Below, one piece after another: positions 23,245 to 31,205 of a stretch of 33,227 bases of DNA. The translations under genes were made by a program, and so were the position numbers. Numbering within the stretch: position 1 is the first letter of the stretch; every line of letters starts with the position of its first letter. The notes beneath the pieces are model-generated. The model was not told the DNA's origin, did no database searches, and saw only the letters and a list, made by a program, of their open reading frames with translations. This DNA comes from Deltaproteobacteria bacterium (GTDB lineage Bacteria > Desulfobacterota > SM23-61), in NCBI GenBank assembly GCA_016875165.1, contig VGSF01000052.1, positions 1 to 33,227 of the forward strand, written 5' to 3'.

Positions 23245-24343
23245 TCAGGCCGTCTTTTGCAGCAGATAGGCTTCAATAAACTGGTCCAGGTCGCCGTCCA
23301 ATACCGCGTCCACATTCCCCACTTCCAAATTGGTCCGGTGATCCTTGGCCAAGCGGTACGGTTGCAGGGTATAAGAACGGATCTGGCTTCCCCAGGCGAT
23401 GTCCTTTTTCACGCTATGGAGATGCTCCATTTTTTCTTCCTGCTCTTTTCTTTTCAGCTCATAAAGGCGGGCTTTGAGCACCTTCATGGCCATGGCCTTG
23501 TTTTTATGTTGGGAGCGCTCATTTTGGCACTGAACAACGATACCCGTGGGCAGGTGGGTTAGGCGAACTGCCGAATCGGTCTTGTTGACATGCTGGCCGC
23601 CGGCTCCACTGGAACGGTAAGTGTCTATGCGCAGGTCATCTTCATTAATATCCACGACGATATCTTCTTTGATTTCCGGATAGACAAAGACCGAAGAGAA
23701 TGAAGTGTGGCGGCGTTTTCCCGCGTCAAAGGGGGATATGCGCACCAGACGGTGAATTCCCGACTCGGCTTTAAGATACCCGTAGGCATACTCGCCATTG
23801 ACCGTGAGGGTGACGCTTTTCACCCCGGCTTCTTCTCCCGGAAGGTAGTCGATAATTTCGCACTGAAACCCTTTACGCTCGGCCCAGCGCAGGTACATGC
23901 GCAGAAGCATCTCCGACCAGTCCTGGGCTTCCGTGCCCCCGGCGCCGGAGTGGATGGAAACAATGGCGTTGTTGGGGTCGTTTTCTCCCCCGAGCATATG
24001 TTTGAACTCTGCGGCCTGGATGTCCTTTTCCAGCCGGGTGATTCTGGCGTAAACTTCCCGCAGGGTCTCTTCGTCTTTTTCTTCCCGGGCTAATTCAAAG
24101 TAACCCTTGCCCTCTTCCATTTCCGAGTTCAGCTTTTCCCAAAAATCAACAGTCGTTTTGAAGGACGTCCTCTCCTTGAGGATTTTTTGGGCATTTTCGT
24201 TATCGTTCCAGAAGTCGGGCTTGAGGGTCTCTTGTTCGATTTGCTTAAGGTGGGCAATTTTCGAATCTAAGTCAAAGATGACCTCGGAGGGCCTGAATTT
24301 TTTCTTCCAGTAAAGAAATCTTATCCAGCACTTCGTTCCACAC
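23245..24343 (-). CDS. prfB: Peptide chain release factor 2, with programmed +1 frameshift
   Basis: RF2 ends translation at UGA and UAA. The gene starts at GTG 24343 with AAGGGG 5 bp upstream, reads 23 codons ending LRGHL, and meets an in-frame TGA at 24274-24272 in the context CTTTGAC. A +1 shift gives DLDSKIAHLKQIEQETLKPD, which joins the long frame to 23245, total about 365 residues, the normal RF2 length. E. coli RF2 has the same layout (RGYL, TGA, DYDAK). The peptidyl-hydrolase loop is SGAGGQHVNKTDSAVRLTH (GGQ) and the codon-recognition SPF motif is in HRLVRISPFDAGKRRH. The start lies 1 bp after the lnt stop, so the two are translationally coupled. Translation should be autoregulated by RF2 level. 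Confidence 0.95.
24271..24277 (-). promoter_or_regulatory. prfB: Programmed +1 frameshift site of prfB (CTT TGA C)
   Basis: CTTTGAC stops the zero frame at TGA. A purine-rich CGAGG lies 5 bp upstream, near the place where the internal Shine-Dalgarno-like element stimulates slippage in E. coli, although the match is weaker than the E. coli AGGGGG. Confidence 0.92.
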
Positions 24344-24344
24344 G

Positions 24345-25880
24345 TTAACCCCTTCTAAAAAACAGAGATATCAAAAATAAAAAAGTAGCGCCCAGGCACA
24401 AATAAGCAAAAACGTCTCCCCACTTCGTATAAAAGGTTGACGATTTACTTAAATGTATTTTACCCGAAAGCGTTTCCCTTGTAAAGAGATCAGTGGATTG
24501 AACTATCCGGCCGCTTGGGTCAATCAGGGCTGAAATCCCCGTATTGGCTGCTCTAACTATGGAAACACGATTTTCAACAGCGCGTAATGTGACCATAGAA
24601 AGGTGCTGGTAAGGAGCAGAGGTTCTACCGAACCAGGCATCGTTGGTGATATTCACCAAGAATTGGGCGCCCTGCTCAACGAATTGGCGGGTGAGATCGG
24701 GGAAGATGGCTTCGTAACAGATGAGAACGCCAAAATTTCCCCAGGGTAAAGAAAGATTAACCACTCCTTTACCCGGGGTGAAATCGCCGATGGCTCCGAT
24801 AATGTCCCTGGTAAATTCGAGAAAGCCCGAAAGGGGAGCATATTCCCCGAAAGGAACGAGATGAATTTTATCATAGCGGCCCAGGATTTTTTTCTGGGGA
24901 GAGATTAAGAAGGCGCTGTTAAAATAATCGGCCTTCCGGCCCTGGCGCTCAAAAGCCGGCGCGCCGAAGAGGAGGGGCGCATTAACCTGATGGGAAAGTT
25001 CCAGGATGCGGGTTTGAAAAGGGTAGGCGCTCTGGAAGAAAAAGGGGGTGGCTGTCTCGGGCCAGATGATTAAATCAGGGCGCTGATCTTTCACTCTTAG
25101 GGTTAAATCCGAATAAATCTTCAAGGTTTCTTCCTGGTAACGGGGTTCCCATTTGATGTCCTGGCGGATGTTTCCCTGAATTAAGGCAACCCGAAAAGTA
25201 GTTTTCATCCTGGCCTTGGTTTCAAGGGCCGAGAGTTTCCACACGCCATAGGCGCCGCACAAAGCGATGATGATTCCTGATGCCAGAACCTCTTTCAGCG
25301 CCGGTATCCAGCCTCGATGGGGTAAAGTTATGGCCAACCGATAAAGGGACGCATTAGCCAGGACAATGATAAAAGAGACTCCGTACACTCCGGTCATGTC
25401 AGAAATCTGCACCATGGGAAGATTGAGGAATTGGGAATAACCCAGAAGCTCCCAGGGGAATCCGGTAAAAATGAGGCCCCGGAGGTATTCCAAAGAAACA
25501 AAGAGGGGAGGGGCGAAAAGAGTTTCCGGCAGGCTGGTTTTACCGGCTACCCAGCGCAGCAGAAAAGCGAAGAGAGAAAAATAAAGAGCCAGATAGGCTG
25601 TAAGCACAATCAGGAGAAAGATGCTTATCCAACCCGGCAGATGGCCATATTCCGTGAGAACGTTGTAAATCCAGTAAAGGATCCCTGTAAAAAAAACAAG
25701 GCCCGTAACAAAGCCCAGGAAAGCAGCCTGAGGAGGAGTTTTTTTCCTGATGGCCCACAATAAGGGAATTAAAGCAACCCAGGCCAGAATTTCCAGGTTG
25801 AATTTGGGGAAAGCCAGTATGAGAAGGAAGCCGGAAAAAATGGCCAGGCTTATGTCTTTAGGCTTCGTTATTGAGGAGAT
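24345..25880 (-). CDS. lnt: Apolipoprotein N-acyltransferase (start codon unclear)
   Basis: Lnt N-acylates lipoproteins in the inner membrane. The nitrilase-type triad is visible: Glu in LIIWPETATPFF, Lys in GRYDKIHLVPFGEY and Cys in GVLICYEAIFPDL. About six hydrophobic helices precede it and one ends the protein (ATFLFLISLFFRR). The conserved N-terminus reads ISLAIFSGFLLILAFPKFNL, then AWVALIPLLWAIRKK, in the frame directly after the moaA TGA at 25886-25884. In that stretch there is no ATG, GTG or TTG; the first TTG (25760) would remove the first helix. Starts such as ATC 25880 or ATA 25871 are possible, or a frameshift error. moaA lies directly upstream and prfB starts 1 bp after the stop. 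Confidence 0.88.
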   Translation of the reverse strand: MSSITKPKDISLAIFSGFLLILAFPKFNLEILAWVALIPLLWAIRKKTPPQAAFLGFVTGLVFFTGILYWIYNVLTEYGHLPGWISIFLLIVLTAYLALYFSLFAFLLRWVAGKTSLPETLFAPPLFVSLEYLRGLIFTGFPWELLGYSQFLNLPMVQISDMTGVYGVSFIIVLANASLYRLAITLPHRGWIPALKEVLASGIIIALCGAYGVWKLSALETKARMKTTFRVALIQGNIRQDIKWEPRYQEETLKIYSDLTLRVKDQRPDLIIWPETATPFFFQSAYPFQTRILELSHQVNAPLLFGAPAFERQGRKADYFNSAFLISPQKKILGRYDKIHLVPFGEYAPLSGFLEFTRDIIGAIGDFTPGKGVVNLSLPWGNFGVLICYEAIFPDLTRQFVEQGAQFLVNITNDAWFGRTSAPYQHLSMVTLRAVENRVSIVRAANTGISALIDPSGRIVQSTDLFTRETLSGKIHLSKSSTFYTKWGDVFAYLCLGATFLFLISLFFRRG

Positions 25881-25883
25881 AGA

Positions 25884-26879
25884 TCAACCCCCGATCTTCA
25901 CCATTGGACGATGGCATCTTTTGATGACTCCCCCCAGGAAGCCGTGGCGGAGGGGTTTTTGAGAGATGGCTCCGGTAAGTTTCCTATCCAATTCTTGGTC
26001 ATCCCTCCCGGAGCGCAGCAGGAATTTCAAGTCGGCCTCTTCATCCGAGAACAAGCAGGTCTTTAACTTGCCATCGGCTGTCAGCCGCAAACGATTACAG
26101 GAGTCGCAAAAGTGGTCGCTGATGGGACTGATGAACCCGATTTCCCCGGCAGCTCCGGGGAATTTGAACAACCGGGCTGGTCCGTCATGGCCGTTTTTAC
26201 TGTTATCTACGGGAACCAGGGGATGGAAAGTTTCGATCCGTCGTTTGATCTCATCTGCAGATATGCAGTGTTCAGGGCGCCATTCACTTAAGGAGCCGAC
26301 AGGCATGAATTCAATGAAACGGACTTGCAGGGGATTTTCCATGGTCAAACGGGCAAAAGGGAGAATCTCTGTGTCGTTAAACCCGGCGATGGCCACGACA
26401 TTAATTTTGATGGGAAAAATTCCAGCGGATTGGGCGGCTTCGATCCCGGCCCATACCCTGGAGAGGTCGCCCCCGCGGGTAATCCGCCGGTATTTTTCCG
26501 GTTCAAGGGAATCCATGCTGATATTCACCCTCTTCATCCCAGCCTGAAAGAGGGCCGGGGCGCAATCCGCCAGAAGGATTCCGTTGGTGGTCATGGATAA
26601 GTCTTCAACGCCCCTGAGGAGGGAGAGGTGGTTGATAAGCTGGACGGCATCCTTGCGGACTAAGGGCTCGCCTCCGGTAACACGGATCTTATTGATGCCT
26701 TTCTTTACCGCCAGCGCTGCAATCCTTAGAATTTCCTCATACCTTAAAATTTCGGAGTGGCCGAATTGGGAGACTCCCTCCTTGGGCATACAGTATTGAC
26801 AGCGCAGGTTGCATCGGTCGGTGATGGAAATGCGCAGATAATTGATCTTGCGGTTATGCGTGTCGATTAAAGTACTCAT
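25884..26879 (-). CDS. moaA: GTP 3',8-cyclase (molybdenum cofactor biosynthesis protein A)
   Basis: MoaA is a radical SAM enzyme that converts GTP to the cyclic precursor used by MoaC in molybdopterin synthesis. The N-terminal [4Fe-4S] Cys are 23, 27 and 30 (DRCNLRCQYCMPKEGV). The GGEPLVRK block (VTGGEPLVRKDAVQLI) holds the SAM. The second cluster is CDSCNRLRLTADGKLKTC (CX2CX13C), which binds GTP. The C-terminal tail ends VKIGG, the catalytically important double Gly. The 331-residue length is normal. The leader upstream has the candidate Moco riboswitch and terminator listed separately, so expression is probably controlled by the cofactor. lnt continues in the same frame directly after the stop. 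Confidence 0.95.
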   Translation of the reverse strand: MSTLIDTHNRKINYLRISITDRCNLRCQYCMPKEGVSQFGHSEILRYEEILRIAALAVKKGINKIRVTGGEPLVRKDAVQLINHLSLLRGVEDLSMTTNGILLADCAPALFQAGMKRVNISMDSLEPEKYRRITRGGDLSRVWAGIEAAQSAGIFPIKINVVAIAGFNDTEILPFARLTMENPLQVRFIEFMPVGSLSEWRPEHCISADEIKRRIETFHPLVPVDNSKNGHDGPARLFKFPGAAGEIGFISPISDHFCDSCNRLRLTADGKLKTCLFSDEEADLKFLLRSGRDDQELDRKLTGAISQKPLRHGFLGGVIKRCHRPMVKIGG

Positions 26880-26888
26880 CGCCGGAAC

Positions 26889-26909
26889 AATTGGCTCAAA
26901 GGCCCAATT
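26889..26909 (-). promoter_or_regulatory. Short hairpin close to the moaA start
   Basis: On the minus strand AATTGG and CCAATT pair around a short loop (AATTGGGCCTTTGAGCCAATT region) ending about 10 bp before the ATG. It could mask or expose the ribosome site as part of the leader switch. No good Shine-Dalgarno word is present. Confidence 0.35.
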
Positions 26910-26918
26910 AGGGTGGAT

Positions 26919-26954
26919 GAAAAAGAAAGGCTAATATTCCATAGAATATTGGCT
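26919..26954 (-). terminator. Intrinsic terminator in the moaA leader
   Basis: On the minus strand AGCCAATATTC-TATG-GAATATTAGCC forms a hairpin with a 7-bp core stem plus 2 outer pairs across one mismatch, followed at once by TTTCTTTTT. It stands between the candidate riboswitch and the moaA ATG, where a transcriptional expression platform would be expected. Confidence 0.6.
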
Positions 26955-26956
26955 AA

Positions 26957-27037
26957 GCTTATGCTGGGTTTCGTAGGCGTCTCCTTTCCAAGTCCGGGAG
27001 GCAGATGTGTTTTAAGCTCTGCCCTGGCCCGCTTCCC
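26957..27037 (-). promoter_or_regulatory. Candidate molybdenum-cofactor (Moco RNA motif) riboswitch
   Basis: The minus-strand leader of moaA contains CAGGGCAGAG...TCTGCCTCCCGG...AAAGGAGACGCCT and ends ACCCAGCATAAGC. GGCAGA/TCTGCC makes a hairpin, and the words GCCTCCC and AAGGAGACGC recall the conserved core of the Moco RNA motif that precedes moaA in many Proteobacteria. That resemblance is from memory and not a covariance match. The place, about 80-160 nt upstream of moaA, and the terminator just after it support the call. Confidence 0.5.
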
Positions 27038-27250
27038 AATATTTCCCTTAAATATTTAAGGAGCGCAGGCTCGAAGATTAAAACAAATTATACTTCAATT
27101 CATTCTTTTGTCAAAAAAAATTTGCGGAACCTAAAAAGAAGTTGTTTGTTCCCCATATTATGGGTACGACCCTCAGGCAAAAAAGGGAAAGAGCTGAAAA
27201 AATAAATTGATTTTTTCGACCCGATAGGCTAAGAAGGAGGTGCAATAATC

Positions 27251-27979
27251 ATGGAAGAAGGAAAAACTTTGACGGGCAAGGGGTTTAAACAGAAAAAGGA
27301 AAAATGCCGCAAAGAAATCATTACCATCGATGGTCCAGCGGGGGCCGGGAAGAGCACGGTGAGCAAGATTCTGGCCCGGTATCTCCACTATCTTTATCTG
27401 GACACAGGGGCCATGTACCGAGCAGTAGCCCTTAAAGTAAGGCAAGAGGGCGTCAACCCTGAAGACGAAGCAGCCTTAGAAGGTCTATGCCAAAACATAA
27501 AAATTATTTTTAAGGGAGATGACGAAGAAAAACGGGTAATCCTCGATGGGGAGGATGTAACCCGGAAGATTCGTGAGCCGGCAATTGGGTGGATGGCTTC
27601 CAGGGTATCAATGAAACGTTCCGTGCGGGAGGCCATGGTGCGGCTTCAGCGCAAAATTGGAGAAAAGGGAAAAATCGTGGCCGAAGGCCGGGACACAGGA
27701 ACGGTTGTTTTTCCCGATGCCGGATATAAATTTTTTTTGAGTGCAGAACCGGGGGAACGGGCCAGAAGACGCCAGCTAGAACTTGTTGGTACAGACCTTT
27801 CCTTAAAAGTTGAAGAGATAGAAAAGGAAATGGCCCGGAGAGATGAGCAGGATTCCTCGAGGGAATTGGCCCCGCTGCGCCGGGCTACAGATGCCCTTTT
27901 AATCGACTCCACCGGATTAACCCCGGAAGAGGTCGTCGCGCGTATGCTTCAAGTTGTCTTAAAGGGTAAAGAAAATTAA
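27251..27979 (+). CDS. cmk: Cytidylate kinase
   Basis: Cmk phosphorylates CMP and dCMP with ATP. The P-loop is DGPAGAGKSTVSKILARYL and LYLDTGAMYRAVALK follows as in all CMP kinases; VAEGRDTGTVVFPDAGYKFF and ARRRQLE with ARRDEQDSSRELAPLRRA complete the substrate-binding and lid blocks. The 242-residue length includes about 20 charged residues (EEGKTLTGKGFKQKKEKCRK) before the first strand, slightly longer than usual, so an internal start is possible, but the ribosome site AAGGAGG fits the ATG at 27251 best (9-11 bp). It is followed by rpsA, its common partner in many bacteria, after a 500-bp gap with repeats. Confidence 0.93.
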   Translation: MEEGKTLTGKGFKQKKEKCRKEIITIDGPAGAGKSTVSKILARYLHYLYLDTGAMYRAVALKVRQEGVNPEDEAALEGLCQNIKIIFKGDDEEKRVILDGEDVTRKIREPAIGWMASRVSMKRSVREAMVRLQRKIGEKGKIVAEGRDTGTVVFPDAGYKFFLSAEPGERARRRQLELVGTDLSLKVEEIEKEMARRDEQDSSRELAPLRRATDALLIDSTGLTPEEVVARMLQVVLKGKEN

Positions 27980-28055
27980 GCCGGAAATATCTAATTGCTC
28001 GCCCCTCTTCACTTTGTAGAATCCCTAATCGTAGCCCTGGGTTCAGGGCTATGAG

Positions 28056-28070
28056 TCCGCCTTAGGCGGA
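28056..28070. repeat. 15-bp palindrome TCCGCCTTAGGCGGA
   Basis: This is the second copy of the perfect palindrome at 14370-14384, with T instead of A at the centre. Confidence 0.55.
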
Positions 28071-28333
28071 GAGGCATCGGCATATAGATTGCGGACTTTG
28101 GAATTTATTGAAATTTTTTCAACTATTTTACATTACGCAGTTCACAATTAAATTAGGGCCAGCACCTCATGCTGCCAATCCCGCCGGGGCGGGACCTTAA
28201 TCCCGGGTCTGGGAAGGATAATCCGCCACCAGGTATAACGAATCATTCGTGACCACAAAAAAGGGGGGTTTAATTGTGGTTGTGGTTTTTTTTAAATATG
28301 CTATAATTTTATTGTATAGGAATTTGCTTTTTT

Positions 28334-28431
28334 ATCCCCCTCCCCCCATTCCCCTCCCGCCAGGGGAGGGGAGATACTGGGGGATCCAAAATTCCCTCCC
28401 CCTGGATGGGGGAGGGTTAGGGTGGGGGTGT
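28334..28431. repeat. C/G-tract inverted-repeat block
   Basis: CCCCTCCCGCCAGGGGAGGG is a hairpin and CTCCCCCTGGATGGGGGAG another, with CCCCCTCCCCCCATTCCCC before and GGGTTAGGGTGGGGGTG after, so the outer ends can also pair. It lies about 50 bp upstream of rpsA. Confidence 0.6.
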
Positions 28432-28481
28432 TAATAACTTGAAAAATAATTTGGAGGAAAAAGTTTGAGGGGGTTATTTAA

Positions 28482-30272
28482 ATGTCAGTAAAAGAGGAAG
28501 AGCTTTTTTTTGAGAAAATGGGGGATGGTCCTCCGATAGAGGCAATGGGAGAACAAAATGAGACCAAGACCAAACCCGAAGAAGGGGAAAGTTTCCAAGA
28601 CCTTTACGAAGAAAGCCTGCACGAAGTGCAAGAAGGAGAAGTCGTCCGGGGGCGGGTAATCCATGTAGGACCTGAATTTGTAACCGTAGACATTGGATTC
28701 AAATCGGAAGGCCAGGTTCCTTTGCGGGAATTCGTCACCAAGGACGGGGCGCTGGTTGTGTCGGTTGACGACCCCGTCGATGTTTTTGTGGAAAGGAAAG
28801 AATCTGAAACGGGGCTGGTGAACTTATCTAAGGAGAAAGCGGATAAATATAAATTCTGGGAAGAAATCAGTCGCGCTTGGAACGACGATCAGGTGATCGA
28901 AGGGAAGGTGGTCTCCCGAATTAAGGGAGGCCTAAACGTAGATATCGGGGTGATGGCTTTTCTGCCCGGGTCCCAGGTGGACATCCGCCCCATCCGCAAT
29001 TTGGAAAAACTCATCGGCGGCACGTTCAAGTTCAAGATCATCAAGCTCAACCGGCGGCGCGGGAACGTGGTTTTATCCCGCCGGATTCTTATGGAGAAAG
29101 AACGGGAATCGCACCGGCAGAAGACCCTGGAGACTTTGGCAGAAGGACAGATTGCCGAAGGGGTGGTTAAAAATATTACCGATTATGGCGCCTTCATTGA
29201 TTTGGGAGGGATCGATGGGCTGATGCATATCACGGATATTTCCTGGGGGCGGATCAACCACCCCTCAGAAGTTCTGACCCTCGGCATGAAAATCAAAGTC
29301 AAAGTTTTGCAATTCGACCGGGAACATCAGCGTGTATCCCTGGGGCTGAAACAAACCTTCCCCGATCCCTGGGAGAAAGTGGCCGAAAAATACCCCGTGG
29401 GAACGAGAGTCAAAGGAAAGGTAACTTCCATTACAGATTACGGAGCTTTCGTCCAGGTGCAAGAAGGGGTGGAAGGTTTGGTGCACGTTTCGGAAATGTC
29501 CTGGACCAAACGAGTCAAGCATCCTTCCAAGATTCTCTCCCTAGGGGATGAGGTGGAAGTCATGGTGCTGGATAATGATCCTGGACAGAAAAGGGTTTCC
29601 CTCGGTTTAAAGCAAACCAGCCCGAACCCCTGGGATACTATTGCCGAACGCTATCCAGTGGGAACGAAAATCCAGGGGCGAATCAAAAATATCACCGATT
29701 TCGGTATCTTCATCGGGATCGACGAGGGTATCGACGGCCTGGTGCATATCTCGGATGTTTCCTGGATTCAACGTCTCAAACATCCCTCGGAGGTTTTTAA
29801 AAAGGGGCAGGAAGTTCAGGCCATCGTCTTGAATATCGATAAGGAAAATCAACGCTTCTCTTTGGGCATCAAACAGATTCAGAAAAACCCATGGGACGAT
29901 GTCCATCATCGTTTCAAAGTAGGTCAGCTCATCAAGGGCAAGGTTACGAACGTCACAAAATTTGGGGCTTTCGTAGAAATCGAACCGGGGATCGAAGGGT
30001 TGGTTCATATTTCCGAACTAAGCAACCAGAGAGTGGAAAAAGCAACAGAAGTGGCCAAAGTTGGAGAAGAGATTCAAGCCGTGGTCATCAACGTGGATCC
30101 CAAGAAACACAAAATCGGCCTGAGCATCAAGGACATCGGCCGCTATCAATCGCATCCTTCCCGGAAAGAACCGTTAACAGTCTATGACGATGACACTTCC
30201 GACTTCGGCCGCATGTTGAAGGAAGGGCTGGAGAGGAGGGCGCGGGAAGGCGGCAACTTCCGGGAGCGGTAA
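28482..30272 (+). CDS. rpsA: 30S ribosomal protein S1
   Basis: S1 binds mRNA leaders on the 30S subunit. This is a 596-residue protein with an acidic N-terminal tail of about 45 residues and six S1 OB-fold repeats, near residues 50-120, 135-200, 220-290, 305-375, 395-465 and 480-550. The last four show the repeated cores ITDYGAFIDLGGIDGLMHIT, ITDYGAFVQVQEGVEGLVHV, ITDFGIFIGIDEGIDGLVHI and VTKFGAFVEIEPGIEGLVHI, each followed by a RISLGLKQ-like strand. The first two are more diverged, as usual because they bind S2 and the ribosome. GAGGGGG about 9 bp before the ATG is the ribosome site. sppA starts 7 bp downstream. Confidence 0.96.
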   Translation: MSVKEEELFFEKMGDGPPIEAMGEQNETKTKPEEGESFQDLYEESLHEVQEGEVVRGRVIHVGPEFVTVDIGFKSEGQVPLREFVTKDGALVVSVDDPVDVFVERKESETGLVNLSKEKADKYKFWEEISRAWNDDQVIEGKVVSRIKGGLNVDIGVMAFLPGSQVDIRPIRNLEKLIGGTFKFKIIKLNRRRGNVVLSRRILMEKERESHRQKTLETLAEGQIAEGVVKNITDYGAFIDLGGIDGLMHITDISWGRINHPSEVLTLGMKIKVKVLQFDREHQRVSLGLKQTFPDPWEKVAEKYPVGTRVKGKVTSITDYGAFVQVQEGVEGLVHVSEMSWTKRVKHPSKILSLGDEVEVMVLDNDPGQKRVSLGLKQTSPNPWDTIAERYPVGTKIQGRIKNITDFGIFIGIDEGIDGLVHISDVSWIQRLKHPSEVFKKGQEVQAIVLNIDKENQRFSLGIKQIQKNPWDDVHHRFKVGQLIKGKVTNVTKFGAFVEIEPGIEGLVHISELSNQRVEKATEVAKVGEEIQAVVINVDPKKHKIGLSIKDIGRYQSHPSRKEPLTVYDDDTSDFGRMLKEGLERRAREGGNFRER

Positions 30273-30279
30273 CCCCCAG

Positions 30280-31188
30280 ATGAGAAGGCACCCTGTACTT
30301 TTGGGAATGATGGTCTTTGGCGTGCTGCTTGGCCTTTTTGTCATCAGCATCTGGGCCCTTTCTTATCTTTCCAGCCGGGAGGAAGGTATTTGGGGTAATG
30401 AGAAAGTAGCTATAATCGACATCAAAGGAGTAATCATCGACTCCCAACCCGTGGTCGGAAAGCTGGTAAAATTCCGTAAAAATGAAAAAGTTAAGGCCAT
30501 CGTGCTGCGAATCGATTCGCCAGGTGGAGCTGTAGGCCCGGCCCAAGAAATTCATGCCGAGGTGAAAAAAACCCAGCGAGAGAAAAAAGTTTTGGTCTCG
30601 GTGGGTTCTGCAGCCGCCTCCGGCGGTTATTACATTGCCAGCGCTGCGGATAAAATCATAGCCAATCCCGGATCGATCACCGGTTCCATCGGAGTGGTCG
30701 TCGAGAGTTTGAACGTCGAAGAACTGTTTCGCAAAATCGGTTTGCGCTCCACGGTGATCAAAAGCGGCAAGCATAAAGATATCGGCTCTCCCATGCGCCA
30801 GATGACCGAAGAAGAAAAAAAGTTACTCCAGGGAGTGCTGGACAGCGTTCATGAGCAATTTATCCGGGCGGTGGCCGAAGGGAGGCAACTTCCTTTGGAG
30901 AAAGTGCGGGGTTTGGCTGATGGAAGGATTTTTTCCGGCGACCAAGCCAAGGTCCTGGGCTTAATAGATGAACTGGGAACCCTCGAGGATGCCATTACCA
31001 TGGCGGCCCAGATGGCCGGGATCAAAGGAGAGCCAGAAGTGATTTATCCGGAGAAAAAAAAGTTTTCTCTGCTGGATATTCTTCTGGAGGAATCAATTCA
31101 CAAAGTTTTTCAGATCGTTCGGGAAAATTCAACCCAATTTCATTTATTTTATCTACCCCATCTAATTTATCCAACAGCTGACCACTGA
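30280..31188 (+). CDS. sppA: Signal peptide peptidase SppA
   Basis: This is a 302-residue membrane-anchored serine protease that degrades cleaved signal peptides; one domain copy, as in the short bacterial type. Residues 8-31 are the N-terminal membrane helix. IDSPGGAVGPAQEIHAEV is the oxyanion region, the nucleophile Ser is in SVGSAAASGGYYIASAAD, and the general-base Lys is in STVIKSGKHKDIGSPM. NPGSITGSIGVV is another family block. It begins 7 bp after the rpsA stop, so it is probably translated with it. The tail after residue 250 is weakly conserved. Confidence 0.93.
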   Translation: MRRHPVLLGMMVFGVLLGLFVISIWALSYLSSREEGIWGNEKVAIIDIKGVIIDSQPVVGKLVKFRKNEKVKAIVLRIDSPGGAVGPAQEIHAEVKKTQREKKVLVSVGSAAASGGYYIASAADKIIANPGSITGSIGVVVESLNVEELFRKIGLRSTVIKSGKHKDIGSPMRQMTEEEKKLLQGVLDSVHEQFIRAVAEGRQLPLEKVRGLADGRIFSGDQAKVLGLIDELGTLEDAITMAAQMAGIKGEPEVIYPEKKKFSLLDILLEESIHKVFQIVRENSTQFHLFYLPHLIYPTADH

Positions 31189-31205
31189 ATTTTTTCCAGC
31201 ACCTC

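Larger units (their letters stand above)
26880..27250. other. Divergent regulatory gap between moaA and cmk
   Basis: It holds the moaA leader (26880-27037) and, beyond it, an AT-rich part that should carry the two promoters. AAGGAGG at 27235-27241 is the cmk ribosome site. No gene is seen. Confidence 0.6.
27980..28481. other. Repeat-rich gap between cmk and rpsA
   Basis: There are two tandem hairpins, AGCCCTGGGTTCAGGGCT (28033-28050) and TCCGCCTTAGGCGGA (28056-28070), neither followed by a T-run, and then the C/G-tract block at 28334-28431. TTTTTTTAAATATGCTATAA near 28288-28307 could be part of an rpsA promoter. The short frame at 28249-28434 is repeat translation and is not a gene. Confidence 0.55.
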
